Positions 43,708 to 51,554 of a stretch of 64,000 bases of DNA are shown one piece after another. The stretch is from Streptomyces apocyni (lineage in GTDB: Bacteria > Actinomycetota > Actinomycetes > Streptomycetales > Streptomycetaceae), in contig NZ_WHOM01000040.1 in assembly GCF_009739465.1 (NCBI RefSeq), positions 62,001 through 126,000 of the forward strand, read 5' to 3'. The translations under genes were made by a program, and so were the position numbers. Each line of letters begins with the position of its first letter. The first letter of the stretch is position 1. The notes beneath the pieces were generated by a model. That model was not told the origin of the DNA. It saw nothing but the letters and a program-made list of their open reading frames with translations, and did no database searches.

Positions 43708-45273
43708 CTAAGCCGGGTTGATGCCGTGGCTCAGGAACCACGCCAGCGGGTCGATCGCCGCGCCGCCGCCGGGGCGCACCTCGAAGTGCAGGTGCGGGCC
43801 GGTGGAGTTGCCCGAGTTACCGGCGTACGCGATGACGTCACCGGCCTTGACCGTGCCGCTGCGGATCTTCGTGCTGGAGAGGTGGCAGTACCAGGTCTCG
43901 GTGCCGTCCGGCGCGGTCACTATCGCCATGTTGCCGTACGCGCTGTTCCACTGGGTGCGTACGGTGCCGTCGGTCGCCGCCATCACGGGAGTGCCGTACG
44001 AGACGGGGAAGTCGATGCCCGTATGCACGGACATCCAGTTGATCCCGGCCTGGCCGAAGCGCGCGCTGAGCCCCTTGGGTGCCACGGGCGCGGCGAACTT
44101 GGGGCGTAGCCGCTCCTTGCGCTCCGCCTCCTCGATCTTGCGCTTCCGCTCGGCTTCTTGGCGTTCCTTGAGGTCGATACGTTCCTGGGTGCGGCTCGCA
44201 CGTCCGGCGAAGTTGTCGGCTTCGGCGGAGAGGTTGGCCAGTTGGGTGTCCAGTTGCCTGTTGACCTGCGCCGGTTTGACCGTGGGGGTGGCCGGGTCGG
44301 GTGCGGCCTGGGTCTTGGTGTCGCCCTTGCTGTCGCCGAGGCCGGTGTTCACCGAGGCGGCGGCGATCCCGGCGACGCCGAGCGCGCAGACGGAGGGCAC
44401 GGCGACGGTGAGCAGGCCGGAGCGTTTGGCGGGGGCGCGGCGGCGGGTGCGGTTGCCGCCGCGGTCGCGGTTGCGGGGGCGCGCGGTGTCCGGGGTGTAC
44501 GCGGCCGGGGCTGGGGCCGGGGTGACGTCGGCGGCGAGGCTTCCGTGGTCGTCGTCCTCGGTGGCGTACGCGTCGTGGTCGTCGTAGCCGACGTCGCCGT
44601 CGTGACCGCCGTCGTACGCGTACCCGGTGCTCTCGTAACCGTTGGCGCCGTCGTCGGGCTCCGTGGTGCCGATGACGTCCGGCTCGCTGAACTCGGCTTC
44701 GGGGAACTCGGCTTCGGGGAAGTCCGCTCCGGTGGACGGCTGCTCGTACGTCGGCGTGGTGAGGGTGCCGTACGCGTCGTAGGTGCCGTACGCGGTGGTC
44801 GTCGCGCCGTCGGAGTTCCAGGCGGTGGCGTCGTAGGCCCCGGAGTCGTACGTCTGCGGGTGCTGCCCGTAGGACCCCGCCTGCCACTGGCCCGTGCCGT
44901 CCCACTGCTCGGTGGCCTGCGGTCCCGGCTGGGCGGGGATGTCGGAGAGCTGCTGGTAACCGGCGTTCGCCCAGACGGCGGTCGTGTCGTAACTGCCTGT
45001 CTCGTACGGGGTGGTGGACTGCGCGGCGTACGGGTCGTAGGTGACCGTGGCGTGCGCGCCGACGCCGGTGGTGCCCAGCGTGTCGTACGAACCCGTCGAC
45101 CATGCGGTGCTGTCCCACTGGCCACTCTGTCCGGAGTCGTACGCGTGGTACGGGTCGGACGGTGTGGCGGCGCCGGGCATCGTGCCGAACAGCGGGTCGG
45201 AGGCGAAGGTGGCGTCGAAGGCACCGGTCGCGTTGTCGCCGTAACCGGCGGCATAGCCGTGCTGGTCGTTCAC
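43708..45273 (-). CDS. M23 (LytM-type) peptidoglycan metallopeptidase with Tyr/Gly-rich N-terminus
   Basis: 521 aa from GTG 45273 (VNDQHGYAAGYG). About 250 residues of a Tyr/Gly/Asp/Thr-rich low-complexity cytoplasmic region (TYDPYAAQ, YDTTAVW, FPEAEFPEAEF) are followed by RRRAPAKRSG and one hydrophobic anchor (LLTVAVPSVCALGVAGIAAAS). An extracytoplasmic coiled coil (SRTQERIDLKERQEAERKRKIEEAERKE) precedes the M23 domain: HTGIDFPVSYGTPV with the first zinc ligands and GPHLHFEVRPGG with the catalytic HxH. It cuts peptidoglycan cross-links. Longer in-frame starts at 45366 and 45405 are possible. It converges on pcrA. Confidence 0.92.
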   Translation of the reverse strand: MNDQHGYAAGYGDNATGAFDATFASDPLFGTMPGAATPSDPYHAYDSGQSGQWDSTAWSTGSYDTLGTTGVGAHATVTYDPYAAQSTTPYETGSYDTTAVWANAGYQQLSDIPAQPGPQATEQWDGTGQWQAGSYGQHPQTYDSGAYDATAWNSDGATTTAYGTYDAYGTLTTPTYEQPSTGADFPEAEFPEAEFSEPDVIGTTEPDDGANGYESTGYAYDGGHDGDVGYDDHDAYATEDDDHGSLAADVTPAPAPAAYTPDTARPRNRDRGGNRTRRRAPAKRSGLLTVAVPSVCALGVAGIAAASVNTGLGDSKGDTKTQAAPDPATPTVKPAQVNRQLDTQLANLSAEADNFAGRASRTQERIDLKERQEAERKRKIEEAERKERLRPKFAAPVAPKGLSARFGQAGINWMSVHTGIDFPVSYGTPVMAATDGTVRTQWNSAYGNMAIVTAPDGTETWYCHLSSTKIRSGTVKAGDVIAYAGNSGNSTGPHLHFEVRPGGGAAIDPLAWFLSHGINPA

Positions 45274-45482
45274 CAACTTCTCTTTCGCCTCGACAGCGGG
45301 GGGCAGAGCGAGTGCGGCGACTGTACCCGGCGGTATGCGACGGCGACAATCTTCGGCAGGTTTCATGATTTCAGGAAACGGGCAATCGGCCGCCTTTCGG
45401 GAGTTCATAGGTACAGCCTTGGCTTTGTGTTCGACTTTCGTTCGACCCTGGGGGCTCGGGGTGGGGTCGGGGTGGGGCCGGG

Positions 45483-46331
45483 TCAGGCCACGGAGGCTGA
45501 GCCGTCGGCGTGGGACGCCAGGTCGTCGGAGTCGATCGCCTGCCGGATTCCCGCCGCGACCGCGGGGTGTACGGGCAGGGCGAGATGTCCGATGCCAGTG
45601 ACCGGGACGTTGTGGGTGAGCAGGTCCGGGTGGTCGACGCGGGCCGTCCGCGGTGGGGTCATCACCTGGTCGAGATCGCTCCAGAAGCTCACGAACCTGG
45701 TGCTGCAGCCGGGGGCGGGCTCCCTGAGCTCGGCGATCACATCGGAGTCGGGGCGCATCTGGCGGACGATCGGGTGCGCGCTCATCAGGGGGACGACGCT
45801 GGTGCCCTCGTGCGGGGTGCCGAGCGTGACCAGGGTACGGACGCGGTGGTCGCCGCCGCGGCGCTGGATGTAATAGCGCGCGATCAGGCCACCGAGACTG
45901 TGTCCGACGATGTCCACCTCGCGGTGGCCGGTGCGCTCGCAGATCTCCTCTATGTGCTGGGCGAGCAGGTCGGCCGCGGTGCGAATATCGCAGGTGAGCA
46001 CCGAGTAGTTGAGTGACTCCACATGGTGCCTGCCGTGCTGGGCCAGCGAGCGGCGCAGCAGGACGAAGACCGAGCGGTTGTCGATGAAGCCATGCAGCAG
46101 GACGACGGGCCTGGCGCCGTCGGCGGGCGGCAGGTGAGGTGTCCCGGTCGGCCTGGAGGCGGGGCGGCTCTCCTGGGTGATGCCTGACGGGTAGAGGAGG
46201 AGGTGCCCGGCGAGGATGGTCAGCTCCAGCGCGGTCGCCTTGAGCAGCGTGGCGGAGAGTCTGAGGGGGGCGTGTGATGCCTGGCCTGCGGCTTGGAGCC
46301 ACGGCGGAAGCAGAAAGGGTAGGGCCCTCAT
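45483..46331 (-). CDS. Secreted or membrane-anchored lipase/esterase (alpha/beta hydrolase)
   Basis: 282 aa from ATG 46331 (GGGAGG six bases upstream). The N-terminus is hydrophobic (RALPFLLPPWLQAAG; ATALELTILAGHLLLYPSG) and may anchor the protein. The hydrolase core has PVVLLHGFIDNRSVF, the triacylglycerol-lipase signature VDIVGHSLGGLIARYYIQ with nucleophile Ser, TLGTPHEGTSV, FVSFWSDLDQVM with a candidate acid, and VTGIGHLALPVHPAV with the His. It lies upstream of the M23 gene on the same strand, separated by about 210 bp. Confidence 0.88.
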   Translation of the reverse strand: MRALPFLLPPWLQAAGQASHAPLRLSATLLKATALELTILAGHLLLYPSGITQESRPASRPTGTPHLPPADGARPVVLLHGFIDNRSVFVLLRRSLAQHGRHHVESLNYSVLTCDIRTAADLLAQHIEEICERTGHREVDIVGHSLGGLIARYYIQRRGGDHRVRTLVTLGTPHEGTSVVPLMSAHPIVRQMRPDSDVIAELREPAPGCSTRFVSFWSDLDQVMTPPRTARVDHPDLLTHNVPVTGIGHLALPVHPAVAAGIRQAIDSDDLASHADGSASVA

Positions 46332-46740
46332 GGCCGACCTCCCGAATGGCACGCGAAGGACGGCTCTGTCCCCCGTGTGCCCTCACGGGGCGCCGGTCGG
46401 AGGTCGGTGATGCACCTCTGCCGCCGTGCCGTGCGGCTGATGGCACGGTGGGCAGAGGAGGCCTCGTAGCGGCTCCCCTTGGCGCGTGCTCCCGGCTGTA
46501 GTCGTGGCCCTGGCCTCTGGGCCGGGTGGTGCGTGCGGTAGCAGGCGCTAGCGAACGTGTCCCTTCGTGTGATTTCCCCCTCCCTCTCCACCGCGAAACT
46601 GCCGGGTAGGGGATGCTGGAGATAACGTTCGTTCACATGGTCCTGGGTTGCGCCCGGTCAGTGTGTCTGCGGGGTAACCCGCCGTGTCCACTGGGTGACG
46701 CTCGGTATATCTCGGCAAATGTCGGTACATGGAGGCAGTG
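46332..46740. other. Divergent promoter region between the lipase and icmB
   Basis: About 410 bp with no convincing gene. ggaggcagtg sits just before the icmB ATG as its ribosome-binding site. The stretch around 46700-46725 (tcggtatatctcggcaaatgtcggtaca) is AT-richer and is the likely icmB promoter, though no clean -35/-10 pair was seen. Confidence 0.45.
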
Positions 46741-47157
46741 ATGGGTGTGGCAACCGGCCCGATCCGCGTGGTGGTCGCCAAGCCAGGTCTCGACGGGCAC
46801 GATCGCGGGGCCAAGGTGATCGCGCGTGCGCTGCGCGATGCCGGTATGGAGGTCATCTACACCGGTCTGCACCAGACGCCCGAGCAGATCGTCGACACGG
46901 CTATCCAGGAGGACGCTGACGCGATCGGCCTCTCCATCCTCTCGGGTGCGCACAACACGCTGTTCGCGAAGGTGATCGAGCTGCTGCGGGAGCGCGACGC
47001 GGAGGACATCAAGGTCTTCGGCGGCGGGATCATCCCGGAGGCGGACATCGCGCCGCTCAAGGCGCAGGGCGTCTCGGAGATCTTCACCCCGGGTGCGACG
47101 ACGAAGTCGATCGTGGACTGGGTTCGCGCGAACGTCCGGCTCCCGGCCGAGGCGTAG
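46741..47157 (+). CDS. icmB: Isobutyryl-CoA mutase small (B12-binding) subunit
   Basis: 138-aa stand-alone cobalamin-binding domain. The base-off/His-on motif is [13 protein letters not shown] (DxHxxG). Further landmarks are [28 protein letters not shown], and [20 protein letters not shown] with the GG dimethylbenzimidazole loop, ending in [11 protein letters not shown]. Length and sequence match streptomycete IcmB, which pairs with IcmA to interconvert isobutyryl-CoA and n-butyryl-CoA for polyketide and fatty-acid precursors. The large subunit is not in this window. ATG 46741 has GGAGG at proper spacing. Confidence 0.95.
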   Translation: MGVATGPIRVVVAKPGLDGHDRGAKVIARALRDAGMEVIYTGLHQTPEQIVDTAIQEDADAIGLSILSGAHNTLFAKVIELLRERDAEDIKVFGGGIIPEADIAPLKAQGVSEIFTPGATTKSIVDWVRANVRLPAEA

Positions 47158-47269
47158 GGGTAGGGGTAGGGGTTTCCTTCCCGCCCCGCCCGATCAGGGG
47201 CGAGGTGGGCGGACGCCTGCGACCCGCGGCCTACGACCCGCGGCCTGCGGATGCGGTCTGCGGGCCTTG

Positions 47270-48904
47270 CTAGGTTCCCGTGAGCTCCCTTCGCATCGCC
47301 GCCCGCAAGCGCAACGTGCTCACCAGTCGCTGGAACGCCTCCGACCAGTACCCCACGGCCCCTGGCGCTCCGTCCTCCGGCTCGTCCGGTATCGCGGCCA
47401 GGGACTCCAGACGGTCGGCCTCGACCGGGTCCAGGCAGCGTTCCGCCAGGCCCATCACCCCGCTGAAGCTCCATGGATAACTCCCCGCGTCCCGCGCGAT
47501 GTTGAGCGCGTCGACCACCGCGTGGCCGAGCGGCTGAGACCAGGGCACCGCGCACCCGCCGAGCAGCTGGAACGCCTCGGACAGGCCGTGCGCCGCGATG
47601 AAACCGGCGACCCAGTCCGCCCGCTCATCGGCGGGCAGCGCGGCCAGCAGCTTGGCGCGCTCGGCGAGCGACACCGCACCTGGGCCGCTCGCACCCGGCG
47701 CCGCGGGTGTGCCGAGCAGGGCCCGGGACCATGGCGCGTCCTGCTGGCGTACGGCGGCCCTGCACCACGCGCCGTGCAGCTCGCTCTGCCAGTCGTCGGC
47801 GACCGGCAGCGCCACCATCTGCTCCGGCGTACGGTCGCCCAGCCGCGCCGACCAGGAGGCGAGGGGCGTTGCCTCCACCACCTGGCCCAGCCACCAGGCA
47901 CGGCGGCCCCGCCCGGACGGTGGATTCGGCGTGACGCCGTCCCGCTCCATGGCCGCGTCGCACTCGTGCGGCGCCTCCACCACCAGCTTGCCGTCCGTCC
48001 GGTCCAGCGCGACACAGGTCGCGGCGCGGGCCGCCATCCGTGCTGCCAGGGCCGATCCGGGCAAGGCGGAGAGCAGTTCGGCAGCGGTCGCCCGGACGTT
48101 ACGGCTGCGGTCGGTGAGCGCCTGCTCCAGAAACGGCTCGTCGGCGTCCCCCAGGCCGACGCGGAGAGAGTCAAGGAACATCAGCCGGTCCTCGGCCCGC
48201 TCGGTCGTCCAAGTGGTGGCGAGCAGGTCGCGCGCGGTGGCCGCGTCATGTGCTCGTACGGCGCTGAGCAGCGCCACTCGCTCCGCGAACAGGCCCTCCT
48301 CCCAGAGCCGTTGGACCTCCGCCGTCTCTTCGGGGGCGGGTAGCTCGGCACCGCCCGGGGTCGCGCGCAGTGCGAACTTCCAGTCGGCGTTGAGCCGGGC
48401 CAGCCACAGCGCACGCGGCCCCGCGAAGGCCAGCGCCTGCGGCCGCAGATCCGTACGCGCACGGGCCGCGTCGAGCAACGCGGGGAGTGCCTCCGGGGGT
48501 GCGGCATAGCCGTGCTCGTTCGCCAGGGCCAGCCACTGCGGCAGCAGCTCTGTCAGGTCGGGTGCCGCACCGCGCCGCCCGCCTCCGCCGCCCCCGGGGC
48601 GGCCGGTCAGCAGCATCGCGAGCCGGTTCCTGGCGGCGGTGGGCAGCACCGGCCGAGCGTCGGGCGTGGCCAACGCCGGTGGGGCGGCGGCGGGGGCGGC
48701 ACACAGGCCCGCCCTGCGCCGCACGGTGTGCGCGGCCGCCGCGTCCAGGAGCGCGCTCGGGGCGTCCTTGCCGGGGACGGCGACCGGTGGTGTTCGCCGC
48801 TCGGTCCCGAGCAGGGCTGAGGTGACGAGCTCCTCCCACTCCTGCCAGCTGGCAGGGCTGTTGGCGCTGTTGTTGCTGCTGGTGGCCGTGCCGGTGCTGG
48901 TCAT
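47270..48904 (-). CDS. DUF5691 family protein
   Basis: 544 aa, soluble, Ala/Leu/Arg-rich and HEAT-like in look. It starts with WQEWEELVTSALLGTERRTPPVAV, the typical opening of DUF5691, followed by many helical hairpins (RDLLATTWTTERAEDRLMFLDSLRVGLGDADEPFLEQALTDRSRNVRATAAELLSAL) and a C-terminal part ending LVSTLRLRAAMRRELTG. No catalytic motif was recognised. It follows the SWIM gene after 52 bp on the same strand and is conserved with it and with the divergent MoxR/DUF5682/VWA genes, implying one pathway. The molecular role is unknown; it may be a scaffold. Confidence 0.82.
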   Translation of the reverse strand: MTSTGTATSSNNSANSPASWQEWEELVTSALLGTERRTPPVAVPGKDAPSALLDAAAAHTVRRRAGLCAAPAAAPPALATPDARPVLPTAARNRLAMLLTGRPGGGGGGRRGAAPDLTELLPQWLALANEHGYAAPPEALPALLDAARARTDLRPQALAFAGPRALWLARLNADWKFALRATPGGAELPAPEETAEVQRLWEEGLFAERVALLSAVRAHDAATARDLLATTWTTERAEDRLMFLDSLRVGLGDADEPFLEQALTDRSRNVRATAAELLSALPGSALAARMAARAATCVALDRTDGKLVVEAPHECDAAMERDGVTPNPPSGRGRRAWWLGQVVEATPLASWSARLGDRTPEQMVALPVADDWQSELHGAWCRAAVRQQDAPWSRALLGTPAAPGASGPGAVSLAERAKLLAALPADERADWVAGFIAAHGLSEAFQLLGGCAVPWSQPLGHAVVDALNIARDAGSYPWSFSGVMGLAERCLDPVEADRLESLAAIPDEPEDGAPGAVGYWSEAFQRLVSTLRLRAAMRRELTGT

Positions 48905-48956
48905 CGGGCCTCCCGTGCGGGGTGGACGAGGTCTGGGCTGTACGGCGTCGCGTGCG

Positions 48957-50336
48957 TCAGCACAGGGGGACCGCCTCTCCTGCGGGGTCCGGCCAGGCGG
49001 TAAGGGGGGTGAAGCCTCGGTGGCCGCACTCGCCGAAGACCGTGACCGGGGATCCGCCCGAGAGCGCGGCGAGTTTCCACCGGCCGGGGTGGGTCAGGGC
49101 CGCCGGTGTCAGGGGGAGCGCCGACTTGCCTTCCGCGTCGGCCAGTTGCCAACTGTCGCCGACTGGAGTCGGTATGACCCCCTGGAGGGTGACCGGCCAG
49201 GAATCCAGCCAGGGGTCGTCCCGCAGCGCGGTGCCGTAGGCAGCCGCGGCCTCCCACGGGCCCAGCCCCGGCGGACGCGCGGAGGTGGGTTCGGGCGCGG
49301 CGAAGCGCTCGCCCAGACCCGCGCGCGGCTGCCCGCCTCCTGGATGTGGGGACAGCTCGGCGTCGAGCGACAGGCCGACCGGCAGCGCGAGCTCCGGTGC
49401 CCGCCCGGCCGCCCCGAAGGACAGCAGCAGCGCCGTACGCCCGGACTCGGTGCCGTACAGCCATATCCGGCGCGTCGTGAGCTTGGCGTCGGCCGTGTCG
49501 TACTGCGCGAGAACCAGCCACCGGTCCCGCACCGGCGGCCCCTCGGGTGTGGTGGTCAGCCCGATCCGCGCGCGGACCGTCGCGGCCAGCGGCTCGGGCA
49601 GCCGCTCCCGGCGCAGCCACGCCTGGTCCAGCAGATGCAGCAGCGCGCACTCCTCCAGCAGCCGCATCGGCCAGCCTGGCCCCGATGCCGGGATGGCACC
49701 CAGCTCCCGCACCCGCGAGGCGAGCCCCGGCGCCTGCGCGTCGACCATGCGCCGGGCCGTCTCCTCCCACATGCCGTACCCCGCCCGCTCCGCCGTGGCG
49801 AGGCCGCCCCGGAGCAGGTCCGTCAGCCGCTGCTCCAGCTCCGTCGCACCCGCGCTGATCCGCTCGGCCCGGCGCTCCGCCCTGCGTCGGGCCGCCTCCG
49901 GATCAGCGGACCTGGCCGCGTCCGCCCCGGTTCCGCTCTTCTTCTCCGCCCGCGTGCGACGCCCGGCCAGCCACTGCTCGGCCCACTCAGGCGCTGAGGC
50001 GTCTGGTGCCGACGCGCTTGGTGCCGAGGCGTCTGGTACCGCGCCGTCGTCGCCCGCCCACAGCAGCAGTAGTCCCAGCGCGTGCTTGCACGGGAACTTC
50101 CGGCTGGGGCAACTGCACTTGTACGCCGGGCCCGTGGTGTCCGCGACATCCACGACCGTCTGATACGGCTTGCTGCCGCTGCCCTTGCACAGTCCCCACA
50201 CCGCCCCCTCTCCCGAGCTTCCCGTCTCCGACCACGGCCCGGCCACGCCGAGTTTGCTTCCCGCCTTGCGTGACGACGCGTCAGGCGCCAATGCCAGCAC
50301 CTGCTCAGCCGTCCAGCGAACCCCCTGCTGAGTCAT
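48957..50336 (-). CDS. SWIM zinc-finger protein
   Basis: 459 aa from ATG 50336 (MTQQGVRWTAEQVLALAPDASS). The SWIM ligands are Cys74, Cys76, Cys83 and His85 in YKCSCPSRKFPCKHALGLLLLW. A linker with EWAEQWLAGRRTRAEKK and a helical region with GLATAERAGYGMWEETARRMVDAQA follow. The C-terminal half is beta-rich (RDRWLVLAQYDTADAKLTTRRIWLYG and PVTVFGECGHRGFTPL). SWIM domains bind DNA or proteins. It is the first gene of the minus-strand pair with DUF5691 and divergent from the MoxR gene by 132 bp. Confidence 0.9.
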   Translation of the reverse strand: MTQQGVRWTAEQVLALAPDASSRKAGSKLGVAGPWSETGSSGEGAVWGLCKGSGSKPYQTVVDVADTTGPAYKCSCPSRKFPCKHALGLLLLWAGDDGAVPDASAPSASAPDASAPEWAEQWLAGRRTRAEKKSGTGADAARSADPEAARRRAERRAERISAGATELEQRLTDLLRGGLATAERAGYGMWEETARRMVDAQAPGLASRVRELGAIPASGPGWPMRLLEECALLHLLDQAWLRRERLPEPLAATVRARIGLTTTPEGPPVRDRWLVLAQYDTADAKLTTRRIWLYGTESGRTALLLSFGAAGRAPELALPVGLSLDAELSPHPGGGQPRAGLGERFAAPEPTSARPPGLGPWEAAAAYGTALRDDPWLDSWPVTLQGVIPTPVGDSWQLADAEGKSALPLTPAALTHPGRWKLAALSGGSPVTVFGECGHRGFTPLTAWPDPAGEAVPLC

Positions 50337-50468
50337 GTCTGCGACGGTAGGCCCCGCCACTGACAACGGCCGTGCGTACCTTTCTGACCTGCGCAGACGG
50401 TCGATTGTCAGTGGCGTGGTGCACGGTGGTCACACAGCCGGAAAGCTGTCGGAACCTGAGGGGGACTC

Positions 50469-51554
50469 ATGACCAACGACGCCCTGCGGCCGCACGCCGA
50501 GAACGCGTTCGCGCACGAACTCACCGCACTCGCCGCGGCCGACGACCGACCCCGGCCCGCTCGTTGGCGCCTCTCGCCCTGGGCCGTGGCGACCTATCTG
50601 CTCGGCGGCACGCTCCCGGACGGGACCGTGATCACACCCAAGTACGTGGGCCCGCGTCGCCTCGTCGAGGTCGCGGTCACCACACTCGCCACCGACCGCG
50701 CACTGCTGCTGCTCGGAGTGCCGGGTACCGCGAAGACCTGGGTCTCGGAGCATCTGGCCGCGGCGATCAGCGGCGACTCCACCCTGCTGGTGCAGGGCAC
50801 GGCCGGTACGCCGGAAGAGGCCATACGGTACGGCTGGAACTACGCGCAGCTGCTCGCGCACGGCCCCAGCCGGGACGCGCTGGTTCCGAGCCCGGTCATG
50901 CGGGCCATGACCGAGGGCATGACCGCGCGGGTCGAGGAGCTCACCCGTATCCCGGCCGACGTCCAGGACACCCTGATCACGATCCTGTCCGAGAAGACGC
51001 TGCCCATCCCGGAGTTGGGCCAGGAGGCGCAGGCCGTCCGCGGGTTCAACCTCATCGCCACGGCGAACGATCGCGACCGCGGGGTCAACGACCTGTCCAG
51101 CGCCCTGCGCCGCCGCTTCAACACCGTCGTGCTGCCGCTGCCGGAGAGTGTTGAGGCCGAGGTCGACATCGTCTCCCGCCGCGTCGACCAGATCGGCCGT
51201 TCGATCGACCTGCCCGCCGGGCCGGACGGCATCGACGAGATCCGCCGCGTCGTCACCGTCTTCCGCGAGCTGCGCGACGGCATCACCGCGGACGGGCGGA
51301 CCAAGCTGAAATCGCCCAGCGGCACCCTGTCCACCGCCGAGGCCATCTCCGTGGTCACCGGCGGACTCGCCCTGGCGGCGCACTTCGGTGACGGAGTGCT
51401 GCGTCCCGGCGACGTGGCGGCCGGAATCCTCGGCTCCGTCGTCCGTGACCCGGCCGCGGACCGCGTCATCTGGCAGGAGTACCTGGAGGCGGTCGTCCGC
51501 GAGCGCGATGGCTGGAAGGACTTCTACCGCGCCTGCCGGGAGGTGACGGCGTGA
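50469..51554 (+). CDS. MoxR-type AAA+ ATPase
   Basis: 361 aa. The P-loop is LLGVPGTAKTWVSEHLA (residues about 82-98), Walker B lies around ELTRIPADVQDTLITILSEKTL with sensor 1 in FNLIATANDRDRGVNDLSSALRRRF, and a winged C-terminal part follows (TLSTAEAISVVTGG, GDVAAGILGSVVRDP). MoxR ATPases act as chaperones that remodel or load a partner, usually with a VWA protein; a VWA gene is two genes downstream. Its stop overlaps the start of DUF5682 (GTGA), indicating translational coupling. Confidence 0.93.
   Translation: MTNDALRPHAENAFAHELTALAAADDRPRPARWRLSPWAVATYLLGGTLPDGTVITPKYVGPRRLVEVAVTTLATDRALLLLGVPGTAKTWVSEHLAAAISGDSTLLVQGTAGTPEEAIRYGWNYAQLLAHGPSRDALVPSPVMRAMTEGMTARVEELTRIPADVQDTLITILSEKTLPIPELGQEAQAVRGFNLIATANDRDRGVNDLSSALRRRFNTVVLPLPESVEAEVDIVSRRVDQIGRSIDLPAGPDGIDEIRRVVTVFRELRDGITADGRTKLKSPSGTLSTAEAISVVTGGLALAAHFGDGVLRPGDVAAGILGSVVRDPAADRVIWQEYLEAVVRERDGWKDFYRACREVTA

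Noticed and set aside
43708..46446. A 912-residue version of the M23 peptidase starting at 46446
   Set aside because: The extension is antisense-style Arg/Pro-rich sequence that overlaps the well-supported lipase gene on the same strand in another frame. The family N-terminus fits GTG 45273.
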